A stretch of DNA of 64,000 bases, from assembly GCA_963841705.1 (NCBI GenBank), contig CAWJDY010000027.1, positions 32,175-96,174 on the forward strand, given 5' to 3'. The DNA comes from VAZQ01 sp963841705. GTDB lineage: Bacteria > Pseudomonadota > Alphaproteobacteria > Rhizobiales > Xanthobacteraceae. Position numbers and translations under genes: made by a program. Of the stretch, positions 8,236-16,417 are shown one piece after another; position 1 is the stretch's first letter; every line of letters begins with the position of its first letter. Under the pieces are notes generated by a model. That model had not been told where the DNA came from and ran no database searches. It worked only from the letters and a program-made list of their open reading frames with translations.

Positions 8236-9846
8236 ATGGCGGACCTGGACAAGGACGGCACGATTTTCGTCGGCAAGAGCACAAAACCTGAAGTCTTGAC
8301 GATTGCGCTTGCCAACCGGCATGGATTGGTGACGGGCGCCACGGGCACCGGCAAGACCGTGACCTTGCAGGTGCTGGCTGAGGGTTTGTCGCGGGCCGGC
8401 ATTTCTGTCTTCGCCGCAGACATCAAGGGGGATCTCTCCGGCATCTCGCAAAAAGGCGAGGCCAAGGAGGCGTTCGTCAAGCGCGCAAAGAGCCTCGGCT
8501 TTGCTTATGAGCCGGACCAATTCCCAGTGGTGTTCTGGGATTTGTTCGGGGAGCAAGGTCACCCAGTCCGTGCCACCATCTCCGAAGTGGGACCGCTGTT
8601 GCTCTCGCGCCTCATGGATCTCAATGAGGTGCAGGAAGGCGTGCTGAACATCTGCTTTCGCGTGGCGGACGAGCAGGGGCTCCTGGTGCTCGATCTCAAG
8701 GACCTTCGCGCCATGCTCGGCTACATCGCGGATCACGCCGCCGAGCTGACCTCGCGCTACGGCAATGTGTCCAAGACCACCATCGGCACCATCCAACGGC
8801 AGCTTCTCGTCCTCGAGAACCAGGGGGGCAACCAGTTCTTCGGCGAGCCCGCGCTCACGCTCAAGGACTTCATCCGCACCACTGAGGACGGGCGCGGATA
8901 CATCAACATCCTGGCGGCGGATAAATTAATGGGCAGTCCGCGCCTCTATGCGACTTTCCTCCTGTGGCTCCTCTCCGAGCTGTTCGAGCAGCTGCCGGAA
9001 GTCGGCGATCAGCCCAAGCCCAAGCTCTGCTTCTTCTTTGACGAGGCTCATCTCCTGTTCACTGACGCGCCCAAGGCGCTGCTCGACAAGATCGAGCAGG
9101 TGGTCCGGCTTGTTCGCTCCAAGGGAGTGGGGGTCTATTTCGTTACGCAGAATCCGCTGGATGTGCCGGACAAGGTGCTGGCGCAACTCGGCAACCGCGT
9201 TCAGCATGCGCTGCGCGCGTTCACGCCGCGCGATCAGAAGGCGGTGCGCGCCGCCGCCGAGACGTTCCGCGCCAATCCCAAGCTCGACACCGCCAAAGTC
9301 ATCATGGAGCTCGGCAAAGGCGAGGCGCTGGTGTCTTTTCTGGAAGGCAACGGCACGCCGGAGATGGTCGAGCGTTGCATGGTCCGCCCGCCCTCCGGCC
9401 GGCTCGGCCCGATCAGCGATGAGGAGCGCAAGGCGCTGATCGCCAAGAGCCCGGTCAAAGGCAAATACGACCAGGCCATCGATCGCGAGTTTGCGTATGA
9501 GGTGCTGCAGAAGCGCACCCAATCCGGCACGCCGGACCGACCAATCGGCGCTCCCTCTGCACCGACTGCTGGTGCTCCCTCGCCAGCGCCGCCCGCCCCG
9601 GAAACACCGCCGGGCTTCTGGACCCGAATCGGTAACGTGATCGCGACGGCGCTTGAGAGGATTTTCGGTACCGGGCGGCCGCGCGGCACCCGGCTTACAT
9701 CCGGGCAATTGGCGGCACGGCAGATCACGCGCTCTGTTGCGGACCGGGTCGCGGCCGATATCGGCAAGTCGCTTGGCGGCAAGGCCGGCAGCTCCATCGG
9801 CCGCACCATCATACGCGGAACCATGGGCGGAATATTGCGGCGCTGA
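8236..9846 (+). CDS. HerA-like / DUF853 (YjgR-type) P-loop ATPase
   Basis: A 536-residue protein. Walker A GATGTGKT is at about residues 34-41 and Walker B LCFFFDEAHLLF near 270, in the arrangement of the DUF853/YjgR branch of HerA-FtsK ATPases. An alanine/proline-rich linker (about 437-465) joins a basic glycine-rich tail. The family is predicted to move along DNA, but its cellular role is not established. It stands alone on the plus strand. Not to be confused with HerA-NurA, as no NurA gene is adjacent. Confidence 0.88.
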   Translation: MADLDKDGTIFVGKSTKPEVLTIALANRHGLVTGATGTGKTVTLQVLAEGLSRAGISVFAADIKGDLSGISQKGEAKEAFVKRAKSLGFAYEPDQFPVVFWDLFGEQGHPVRATISEVGPLLLSRLMDLNEVQEGVLNICFRVADEQGLLVLDLKDLRAMLGYIADHAAELTSRYGNVSKTTIGTIQRQLLVLENQGGNQFFGEPALTLKDFIRTTEDGRGYINILAADKLMGSPRLYATFLLWLLSELFEQLPEVGDQPKPKLCFFFDEAHLLFTDAPKALLDKIEQVVRLVRSKGVGVYFVTQNPLDVPDKVLAQLGNRVQHALRAFTPRDQKAVRAAAETFRANPKLDTAKVIMELGKGEALVSFLEGNGTPEMVERCMVRPPSGRLGPISDEERKALIAKSPVKGKYDQAIDREFAYEVLQKRTQSGTPDRPIGAPSAPTAGAPSPAPPAPETPPGFWTRIGNVIATALERIFGTGRPRGTRLTSGQLAARQITRSVADRVAADIGKSLGGKAGSSIGRTIIRGTMGGILRR

Positions 9847-9947
9847 CTATCACTGTGATGCGCGGGCAACGCAGTCAAGCGTGCGCAGACTGCGTAAACT
9901 TGTCTGCGCGGCCGCGCATCCACGTCTTTGCCGCGGCCAAGACGGGA

Positions 9948-9970
9948 ATGGCCGGGACAAGCCCGGCCAT
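9948..9970. repeat. Dispersed-type palindrome
   Basis: Perfect hairpin with arms ATGGCCGGG and CCCGGCCAT around a short loop, between the HerA-like ATPase and the peptidase. No T-tract follows, so it resembles a dispersed palindromic repeat more than a classical terminator. A related GGCCGGG...CCCGGCC palindrome occurs at 16617-16636. Confidence 0.6.
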
Positions 9971-10003
9971 GCGGCTCAACCTAGTCGGAACGAGGCATGA
10001 AGC

Positions 10004-11401
10004 ATGACACCGTCGCAGGCGCTCCCGGCCGTACTTGCGCAGATCGATGCGGATCTGGATCAGAGCCTCGAGCGACTGTTCGCGTTGTTGCGCATTCAAT
10101 CGATTTCGACCGATCCAGCCTACAAGCAACAGTGCCTGGATGCGGCACAGTATGTTGCTCAGGATCTCGCCAGCATTGGCTTTGAGACCAGCATCAGACC
10201 CACTGATGGAAATCCGGTCGTAGTGGGGAAGGCCGGCGATCCCGGGCGCAGCACGCCGCGTGTGCTGTTTTATGGCCATTACGACGTTCAGCCGGTCGAT
10301 CCGCTCGATTTGTGGGAAGCGCCGCCGTTTGCACCGCGCCTCGTGACTAGGCCGGACGGCAGCAAGATGATCGTCGCGCGCGGAGCCTGTGACGACAAGG
10401 GGCAGCTCATGACATTCGTCGAGGCGTGCCGCGCCTACCGAAGAGTCACGTGGGAGCTGCCGTTACCGATCACTGCGATGATCGAGGGGGAGGAGGAGTG
10501 CGGCTCCAACCACCTCTTCGGATTCGTGAAACAACATGCCGACGAGCTCAAGCTCGATCTTGCGCTGGTTTGCGATACCAGCATGTGGGATGCGAGCACG
10601 CCCGTGGTCACGACCTCGTTGCGCGGCCTGGTCTACGAGGAAGTCAGCATCACCTGTGCCGACCGCGATCTTCATTCCGGCCTGTTCGGGGGCCCGGCAC
10701 AGAACCCGCTGCGAGTGCTCGCGCGCGTGCTCGGTGCGATGCACGACGAGAATGGACGGGTGACCATTCCGGGCTTTTACGAAGGCGTCCGTGAGTTGCC
10801 GAACGAGATCAGAAAGGACCTCGCCGGACTTCACCTCACTGCGGAGGAATTCCTCGGCGGGGTGGGGCTCAAGGTTCCTGCGGGTGAGAAGGACCGCATG
10901 CTGATCGAGCAGATCGCGACCCGCCCCACGGCCGAGATCAACGGAATGATCGGCGGCTATGTCGGCGAGGGTGCAAAAACAGTCATTCCCGCACAGGCAA
11001 AGGCAAAGGTCTCATTTCGCCTGGTAGGCAGCCAGGACCCTGAAAAGGTGCGTGCCGCTTTCTATGCGTTCGTGCGCGATCGGCTCCCTCCCGACGCCAA
11101 GGTCGAGTTCAAGAGTTTCACTGGGGCGCCGGCGATCGAGCTTCCGTTCGACAATCCGGCCCTCGCAAGGACCCGTGCGGCGCTCGCAGCCGAGTGGGGC
11201 AGGAAGGCGGTAACGGTAGGCGAGGGCGGTTCCATCCCCATCGTGGGTGACTTCAAGCGGGTGCTCGGGATGGACACCATCCTCGTCGGCTTTGCGCTTG
11301 ACGATGACCGCGTGCACTCCCCTAACGAGAAATACGACCTCTCATCTTTTCATAAGGGCACCCGCAGCTGGGCCCGCATCCTGGCCGCCCTGGCGGATTG
11401 A
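10004..11401 (+). CDS. M20 family metallopeptidase (dipeptidase)
   Basis: A 465-residue M20/M28-clan zinc peptidase. The first metal-ligand motif is FYGHYDVQPVDP (H and D), followed by the bridging aspartate in GACDDKGQ and the catalytic and ligand glutamates in MIEGEEECGS. A dimerisation domain is in the middle and the last histidine lies near the C-terminus (DDRVHSPNEKYDL). It matches the carnosinase/CPG2-like dipeptidase branch by length and motifs. The substrate cannot be told from sequence. Cytoplasmic: no signal peptide. Confidence 0.9.
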   Translation: MTPSQALPAVLAQIDADLDQSLERLFALLRIQSISTDPAYKQQCLDAAQYVAQDLASIGFETSIRPTDGNPVVVGKAGDPGRSTPRVLFYGHYDVQPVDPLDLWEAPPFAPRLVTRPDGSKMIVARGACDDKGQLMTFVEACRAYRRVTWELPLPITAMIEGEEECGSNHLFGFVKQHADELKLDLALVCDTSMWDASTPVVTTSLRGLVYEEVSITCADRDLHSGLFGGPAQNPLRVLARVLGAMHDENGRVTIPGFYEGVRELPNEIRKDLAGLHLTAEEFLGGVGLKVPAGEKDRMLIEQIATRPTAEINGMIGGYVGEGAKTVIPAQAKAKVSFRLVGSQDPEKVRAAFYAFVRDRLPPDAKVEFKSFTGAPAIELPFDNPALARTRAALAAEWGRKAVTVGEGGSIPIVGDFKRVLGMDTILVGFALDDDRVHSPNEKYDLSSFHKGTRSWARILAALAD

Positions 11402-11402
11402 T

Positions 11403-11757
11403 TCACTCCTCCTTGATGTTCTTCTCGCGCAGCACGCGGCCCCAGCGCGCGAGCTCGGAGACCAGCATGGCGGCGAATTCCGCGCTCGACGTGGGCGCCG
11501 GAACGGCGCCGGACTGCACGAGCTTCGCATGCACCTCGGGCGCGTTGATCGCGGCAACCACGGCATCGTGCAGCTTTGCGATCACGGGCGCTGGCGTCTT
11601 CGCCGGCGCGAGCAGGCCGTACCAATTGTCCGCAACCGTGTTGGCAAATCCCTGCTCCACCAGGGTGGAAACGTCGGGGAGGACGGCATTGCGTGCGTCG
11701 GCCGCCGCTCCCAGCGGCTTCAACGCGCCGGCTTTATAGCGGGCTGAGAGGTTATTA
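11403..11757 (-). pseudogene. C-terminal remnant of a TctC/Bug-type solute-binding protein
   Basis: About 118 codons matching only the last third of Bug-family periplasmic binding proteins (LSARYKAGALKPLG, then LPDVSTLVEQGF, YGLLAPAKTP and AAINAPEVHAKL). An in-frame TGA immediately upstream (about 11758-11760) and the lack of signal peptide and N-terminal lobe show a truncated relic. No tctA/tctB neighbours exist. It lies tail to tail with the peptidase gene. Confidence 0.85.
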
Positions 11758-11810
11758 GCTCAGCTAATGCCTGCTTACCCGGTACAGGAACACGGGCTCA
11801 CCTTCAACCG

Positions 11811-12071
11811 ATGCCAACAATCAGCAGCTTTTATGGTATTCTTATTCAGATGTTCTGGCGCGATCATGCACCGCCGCACTTTCATGCGCTCTATGCCGAG
11901 CACGAGCCGCAGATTGACATTCGCACGCTCGAAGTGCTCGAGGGTGGTCTGCCGAAACGGGCACTTGCATTGGTACTCGAATGAGCGGCGGAGCACCGAT
12001 CGGAATTGATGGAGGACTGGGATTTATGCGCGAGCATGCAGACGCCGAAGAAGATCGCCCCCCTGAGCTGA
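11811..12071 (+). pseudogene. DUF4160 protein with in-frame premature stop
   Basis: The first 57 codons read MPTISSFYGILIQMFWRDHA and continue with APPHFHALYAE, the DUF4160 signature. The frame then meets TGA at 11982, yet the same frame downstream continues as family sequence (AAEHRSELMEDW) to a stop at 12069. The TGA sits where tryptophan is expected (ALVLEW), so a single TGG to TGA change explains it. DUF4160 usually pairs with DUF2442, present here directly downstream and overlapping. Such pairs are predicted toxin-antitoxin-like; the inactivated member here is DUF4160. Confidence 0.8.
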
Positions 12072-12355
12072 CGCCGCCCGTGCGACCCACTGCGCCATGG
12101 CGCGTGACCTCGCTGGAAGTGCTGTCCGGCTTTCACTTACGCGTGCGCTTCAATGACGGGACAGTAGGCACGGTCGAGCTTGGGTCCTTTCTCAATTCGG
12201 CGTCCGCGGGGGTTTTCTCGCCGCTGCGGGATGTGAGCCTCTTTCGTCAAGCCCGAATCGAGCTGGGCGCGGTAACCTGGCCGGGCAATCTCGACCTCGC
12301 GCCGGACGCGATGCATCGCGCAATCAGGGCGAACGGCACCTGGGTCGTGCAATGA
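12026..12355 (+). CDS. DUF2442 family protein
   Basis: A protein of about 109 residues from the ATG at 12026; an earlier ATG at 11981 adds 15 unlikely residues. The core VTSLEVLSGFHLRVRFNDGT and the FSPLRDVSLFRQARIELGAV segment, with PGNLDLAPDAMH, are the DUF2442 pattern. It overlaps the tail of the interrupted DUF4160 gene, the usual order of this pair. Role unproven; a toxin-antitoxin-like function has been suggested for the pair. Confidence 0.82.
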   Translation: MREHADAEEDRPPELTPPVRPTAPWRVTSLEVLSGFHLRVRFNDGTVGTVELGSFLNSASAGVFSPLRDVSLFRQARIELGAVTWPGNLDLAPDAMHRAIRANGTWVVQ

Positions 12356-12581
12356 TTTTGGCGACGGAAGAGTTCCAGAGCCTTCGCGTGGGTATCTTCG
12401 TCGGAACTGAGACCTTGAGGGGCAAACCTGCGCGAAGGCGCGTCGGCAGCCGTCGCGGTCCATATTCAACTTTAGGCGGTGGAGTAGCTTGTCGACAACC
12501 GTAGAATCAAGAACAAAGTTCCGCCTTTCCAATTGGGCCCGCAGGCCCTACATTGCGCGAGTTGTCAACAACAGAAAGGAG
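12356..12581. other. Left flank of the island; no gene seen
   Basis: About 225 bases without a convincing ORF. It contains a TTGTCGACAA palindrome near 12490 and, just before the island, AGAAAGGAGG (12573-12582), which with the first bases of the repeat gives 18 nt complementary to the 3' end of 16S rRNA. It should contain the promoter for the tiny transcript in the repeat. Confidence 0.5.
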
Positions 12582-12739
12582 GTGATCCAGTGTCTCATTG
12601 TCAATCGCCGCGGTCGCCGGCATCCGTGAGCTGGATCCTCGCCTCTCAGGGGGTCACCGCCGCCTGAAAACGGTGTGTTCACTGGTTTAGCCGGACCACG
12701 GCTCGACAATGGAAGGGCTGCCGCAAGGCGGCCCTTCTT
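12582..12739 (+). repeat. Left attachment repeat (att), 158 bp
   Basis: Identical over 158 bases to 32700-32857 in the same orientation. It contains the 3' part of a strong Shine-Dalgarno, a 25-codon ORF, a self-complementary region (CATTGTC near 12596 can pair with GACAATG near 12705, with further GCCGCGGTC/GACCACGGC and GCCGG/CCGGC pairing inside) and a terminator hairpin. It is read as attL; crossover could be anywhere inside. Confidence 0.88.
12590..12667 (+). CDS. Tiny 25-codon ORF with near-ideal ribosome binding site
   Basis: A GTG-start ORF encoding 25 residues (begins MSHCQSPRSPASVSW, ends SQGVTAA), 7 nt after the GGAGG core of AGAAAGGAGGTGATCCAG, which is fully complementary to the 16S rRNA 3' end. 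A terminator follows about 45 nt after its stop. The signals suggest a small protein or leader peptide, but the same bases also fold strongly, so a regulatory RNA is the alternative. The right copy (GTG at 32708) has lost most of the Shine-Dalgarno. No family recognised. Confidence 0.45.
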   Translation: MSHCQSPRSPASVSWILASQGVTAA

Positions 12740-12743
12740 TTTT
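12713..12743 (+). terminator. Rho-independent terminator of the att-site transcript
   Basis: Hairpin arms AAGGGCTGCCGC and GGCGGCCCTT with an AA loop, followed by a run of six T at 12738-12743. In the right repeat copy the hairpin is kept (32831-32854) but the T-run is replaced by TTGTCTC, so only the left copy is a full terminator. Confidence 0.85.
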
Positions 12744-12762
12744 CGTCGGCAAAAAACAACTT

Positions 12763-12783
12763 GGGGGCACACCGGGGGCACAA
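12763..12783. other. Putative integrase arm-type binding site, left end
   Basis: Contains GGGGGCACACCGGGGGCAC, two tandem GGGGGCAC units. The same 21 bases recur in the same orientation at 32565-32585, inside the other end of the island. Location just inside both att repeats is where tyrosine integrase arm sites lie; binding itself is inferred. Confidence 0.55.
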
Positions 12784-13084
12784 TTTCCCTGGGCAAATCG
12801 CACCACTGGCCACCGGCTAAGTCACCCGCGGCGCTGATTTGATCGGTCTGCAACGACATTCCCGCCGTGATTGACATTGGTAAAATTTTAGTGACATGTC
12901 GTTGCGGCAAAAAGGCGCGCGATTTGGACGCGTGATAGCTGCCCGTAAAACGGCGACGTACCGAAGTCTCCGTTCCCCTCTAGTGGCAGTATCTATCCCA
13001 TCGGCAGGCAAAACAAATTCTGTCCGGTATCCGGCGTATATCGTTGCGCCGCGCGGGCGCTTCTGTCGAGAGGGAGTGATAATC

Positions 13085-13969
13085 GTGAAATCGAAATGGT
13101 GTGCGACAAACGTGAAATCGAAACTGCTTGCTCGCGCAGGCTTCAGAACGTTGTTTTGCGGTGCGCTGCTAGGCGCAATGATCACCTCTTCAACTTCGCG
13201 AGCTGACTCTATAACAATACAAGACGCAGCAGGATCGTTAGGCCTGGGTTTTGGGGGCTCGCTCCAGTCGATGCAATCCGGACTATCTCTCAACAATTCG
13301 GTAACCCCGCAGGATGTTGGGTTCCTATTAGGGTCGGGGGTCGCGTCAGGAGCACTGGTCAGTCAGCCATTTCCGAGCATGACCGCAACTGATTCGTCTT
13401 CCTCGGGTCCGTCCGCATACTCGCTTGTCACCTTGGTATATTACTTCGAAATAACCGGTACGTCCGGTGTCCAAGTGCCCATCATTGTCACTGCCTCGGC
13501 CGGGTTTAACGGTGTTGTCGGCGGCAGTGGCTCCTATGTAGACGGAAAAGCTCGCTTGACTGTCAATGGCTCTGACCTTGGCTATATATGTGTTACCGGC
13601 CTAATCACTAACTGTGGTACGCCGACCGTCACCACTTCGTTTTCGGGACCATACTCGTTATCGGTGCCCTCAGACACTGCCATTCGGGTGTCTATGGAGC
13701 TGGACGCCGCTGCTGAAAGTGTGCTTGGTAACGGAGCCTCTATGTCCGGGTTCATCGATCCGATCATCACTTTCGATCCGAGCTTTGATTCCAGTCAGTT
13801 TGGTCTCGAGTTTAGTGCCGGGATAGGCAACACGCCTGCGGTTCCCGGCCCCATCGCGGGTGCTGGACTGCCCGGCCTGCTGTTAGCCAGCGGCGGCCTT
13901 CTCGGCTGGTGGCGCAGGAAGCGGACGGCTCCGGCGCTCTCGCAGCCACCGTGTGACCAAAACATCTGA
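13085..13969 (+). CDS. Secreted protein with PEP-CTERM-like C-terminal sorting signal
   Basis: A protein of about 294 residues from the GTG at 13085, preceded by GAGGGAG; upstream in-frame codons look untranslated. The N-terminus is basic then hydrophobic (FCGALLGAMITSS) and ends in a likely cleavage site near TSRADS. The body is serine/glycine/threonine-rich, beta-like and low in charge. The C-terminus has VPGPIAGAGLPGL, a hydrophobic stretch and WWRRKR, the tripartite form of PEP-CTERM-type anchors, in a variant frequent in Bradyrhizobium. A terminator follows. No sorting or exopolysaccharide genes lie nearby. Function unknown. Confidence 0.7.
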   Translation: MKSKWCATNVKSKLLARAGFRTLFCGALLGAMITSSTSRADSITIQDAAGSLGLGFGGSLQSMQSGLSLNNSVTPQDVGFLLGSGVASGALVSQPFPSMTATDSSSSGPSAYSLVTLVYYFEITGTSGVQVPIIVTASAGFNGVVGGSGSYVDGKARLTVNGSDLGYICVTGLITNCGTPTVTTSFSGPYSLSVPSDTAIRVSMELDAAAESVLGNGASMSGFIDPIITFDPSFDSSQFGLEFSAGIGNTPAVPGPIAGAGLPGLLLASGGLLGWWRRKRTAPALSQPPCDQNI

Positions 13970-13982
13970 TCGGGTTTCGTAG

Positions 13983-14010
13983 AGACCGCCGCGTGGCGGT
14001 CTTTCTGTTC
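13983..14010 (+). terminator. Terminator after the PEP-CTERM-like gene
   Basis: Hairpin AGACCGCC-GCGT-GGCGGTCT followed by TTCTGTTC, 13 bases after the stop codon of the upstream gene. The T-tract is interrupted but adequate. Confidence 0.7.
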
Positions 14011-14195
14011 GTCATACTCTCGTTCTGGGCTCGCTCGCATCAGGTCTGCTTTGCCTCAATGAGCCGACGTTATAGGCGCGCATCAGTACTTCGCGTTTGT
14101 GCCAAAGCACTAAATCGCTACGCGATAGCTGCGAGGTGCGGCTCGACCTGAGTGCTTATCCCCAGGGACGAGATCGTGGGTAGCGGGGGAAGCGC

Positions 14196-14238
14196 CCTGT
14201 CTTGAGGATGGAGGTGTGAACAACCTCATCAAGACAGG
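14196..14238 (+). promoter_or_regulatory. Hairpin covering the ribosome binding site of the IS91 integrase
   Basis: Arms CCTGTCTTGA (14196-14205) and TCAAGACAGG (14229-14238) are perfectly complementary, with additional GAGGT/ACCTC pairing inside. The AGG at the 3' edge is part of the CAGGAG Shine-Dalgarno for the ATG at 14247. Folding would hide the site, suggesting translational control, or it is a structural feature of the IS end. Confidence 0.5.
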
Positions 14239-14246
14239 AGTTGCCT

Positions 14247-15182
14247 ATGACAACCCAAGCTATCACCCCGCTGCGTCAGCGTATGATTGAAGATATGAAT
14301 GCGCGCAAGCTCTGCGCGGGCACGCAGCGAGGCCACATCCGCAGCTGCAAGCGGTTCGCGGCATTTCTGAAGCGATCCCCTGATACAGCGACCCTTGAGG
14401 ATATCCGCCGCTTCCAGCTGCACCTGGCCGACACAGGCGTGAGCATCTGTACCCGCAACTGCATCATGACTGGGCTGCGGTTCTTGTTCCGGGTGACGCT
14501 GCGGCGATTGGATCTGGCCGAAGAGGTCTATCACATTCGTGAGCCGGAGAAGCTTCCGCTGGTAATGAGCGTCGACGAGATGAAGCGATTGCTGGCGGTA
14601 GCCTCAAGCCTCAAGACGCGCGTTCTGCTCAGCCTCGGCTATGGCTGCGGATTGCGGGCGAGCGAGATCGTGCGGCTCAAGGTCAAGCATATCGACAAAG
14701 CACAGAGCATCATTCGCATCGAGCAGTCGAAGGGCCGCAAGGATCGCAATGTGATGCTGCCGCAGGAGATGCTCGGCTTGCTGCGGCAATGGTGGAGGGT
14801 GCGTCCCTCGCGTCACGATGCGGGAATACCGCTACAGGAACGTTGGCTGTTTCCCAGCAGAAAGTCTGCTGGCAGGCCAATCACCACCCGCCAGCTCAAC
14901 CGGTTATTCCATGAAGCGGCCGACGCTGCGGGGATCAAGAAGGGCGTGACGCTGCATACGTTACGCCACAGCTTCGCCACCCATCTGCTCGAACGCCAAA
15001 CCCATATCAGAACTATCCAGGCGCTGTTGGGTCACACTAAACCAGAAACCACGACGCGCTATGCCCACGTCGCCACCGGCATGATCTCCGCCGTCGAGAG
15101 CCCGCTCGACCACTTGGCGCGCGCAAAGGAGAGGCCCAGGAAAGCTGGGAAGAACCGCAAGGAAGATCAGCCGCCGGCGTAA
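14247..15182 (+). CDS. Tyrosine recombinase of the IS91-family element
   Basis: A 311-residue XerC/D-like recombinase. The N-terminal SAM-like domain (MIEDMNARKLCAGTQRGHIR) is followed by the catalytic domain with R in CGLRASEIVRL, HTLRHSFATHLLE (H-x-x-R) and the late LLGHTKPETTTRYAHV segment with H and the nucleophilic tyrosine. All catalytic residues are visible. The ATG at 14247 follows CAGGAG; a TTG at 14241 is less likely. It lies 12 bp before the transposase frame and probably takes part in resolving or targeting transposition of this IS type. Confidence 0.88.
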   Translation: MTTQAITPLRQRMIEDMNARKLCAGTQRGHIRSCKRFAAFLKRSPDTATLEDIRRFQLHLADTGVSICTRNCIMTGLRFLFRVTLRRLDLAEEVYHIREPEKLPLVMSVDEMKRLLAVASSLKTRVLLSLGYGCGLRASEIVRLKVKHIDKAQSIIRIEQSKGRKDRNVMLPQEMLGLLRQWWRVRPSRHDAGIPLQERWLFPSRKSAGRPITTRQLNRLFHEAADAAGIKKGVTLHTLRHSFATHLLERQTHIRTIQALLGHTKPETTTRYAHVATGMISAVESPLDHLARAKERPRKAGKNRKEDQPPA

Positions 15183-15194
15183 TCGCCCGCGGCA

Positions 15195-16417
15195 ATGTTC
15201 CGTCCGAAGCTGGAGGTCGCGGATATCTTCCGCGACCATGGGGCGGCGTGGCGTTCTGCCAATGCCGGTCACGTCAGCCTCGACCAGTTGAAGGTGATGA
15301 CGGCGATCGAGCGCTGCCGCACGGCGGCGCTCGGCGGGCATGTCGAGCGCTGCGAGAAGTGTTCGCACACCGTCATCGCCTATAACTCCTGCCGCAACCG
15401 GCACTGCCCGAAGTGCCAGGGCGCCGCAGCGGCACGGGAATGGCTGGCCGAGCGCGAGGCGGAGCTGTTGCCGGTGCCATATTTCCACGTGGTGTTCACG
15501 CTGCCCGCTCGGATCGCCGACATCGCCTATCAAAACAAGGCGGTGATCTACGATCTCCTGTTCAAGGCCTCGTCCGAGACCATGCTCACCATCGCCGCCG
15601 ATCCCAAGCATCTCGGCGCTCGCATCGGCATCTTGTCCGTCCTGCACACCTGGGGCTCGGCACTGACCCACCACCCGCATGTGCACATGATCGTGCCCGG
15701 CGGCGGCTTCTCGCTCGATGGCAAGAGCTGGGTCTCCTGCCGGCCGCTCTTCTTGCTGCCGGTGCCCGTGCTCTCGCATTGTTCCGCGGCTTGTTCCTGG
15801 ACAAGCTCCGTGCCGCTTATCGGGCGGGTGCGCTGCAGTTCTTCGGCAAGCATGCCCGACTGATCGATCCACGAGCATTCGCCGCCTATCTGGCGCCGCT
15901 GTGGAACACAAAGTGGGTGGTCTACTGCAAGCGCCCCTTCGGCGGCCCGAAGGAAGTGTTGCGCTATCTCGCCCGCTACACTCATCGCGTCGCCATCTCA
16001 AATCGCCGCTTGATCGCATGCGACCAGAAAGGCATCACCTTCAAGTGGAAGGACTACAGGCTCGAAGGTCCCGAGCGCTACAAGGTGATGACGCTCGCCA
16101 CCCACGAGTTCATCCGCCGCTTTCTCATCCACGTGCTGCCCGCGGGCTTCCACCGCATCCGCTACTATGGCCTGCTCGCCAGCGGCAACCGCGCCGAGAA
16201 CATCGCCCGCGCCCGCGAACTGCTCATGCCGCCAATCATTCCCGTTGATGCCATCAAAGCAATCATCCCCAATGCTACCGAGCCCGAGCCGCAAACGACA
16301 AATCTCTGCCCCTGCTGCGGCGGCCGCATGATCATCATCGAGAGGTTCGAACGAGGCGCAACGCCACACTACCGAGCGAGCTCGCCGCCGCCAGCGATCA
16401 GGATCGACACCTCATGA
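15195..16417 (+). pseudogene. IS91-family transposase, one frameshift
   Basis: Reads well as an IS91 transposase: zinc-finger cysteines (HVERCEKCSHTVIAY, CRNRHCPKCQG), the HUH motif in HPHVHMIVPGGG, then in the next frame FLDKLRAAYRAGAL, YLARYTHRVAISNRRL and a C-terminal CPCCGGRM knuckle. The frame breaks near 15780, where CTCTCGCATTGTTCCGC lacks one base expected in LSRLFRGLF. A one-base deletion, or a sequencing error, splits it into parts of about 195 and 215 residues. Confidence 0.88.

Noticed and set aside
12571..12600. Possible fragment of a 16S rRNA gene (match to CTGGATCACCTCCTTTCT on the minus strand)
   Set aside because: Only 18 bases match; the adjoining sequence is not 16S or spacer DNA. 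It is better explained as an extended Shine-Dalgarno on the plus strand.
12548..12910. Minus-strand ORF ending RPRRLTMRHWITSFLLL, partly repeated at 32645-32827
   Set aside because: It lies antisense to the repeated structured region and terminator, and its two versions share only the repeat; a chance frame.
15780..15790. Programmed frameshifting in the IS91 transposase
   Set aside because: No slippery heptamer or downstream pseudoknot is evident, and IS91 transposases are normally single-frame.
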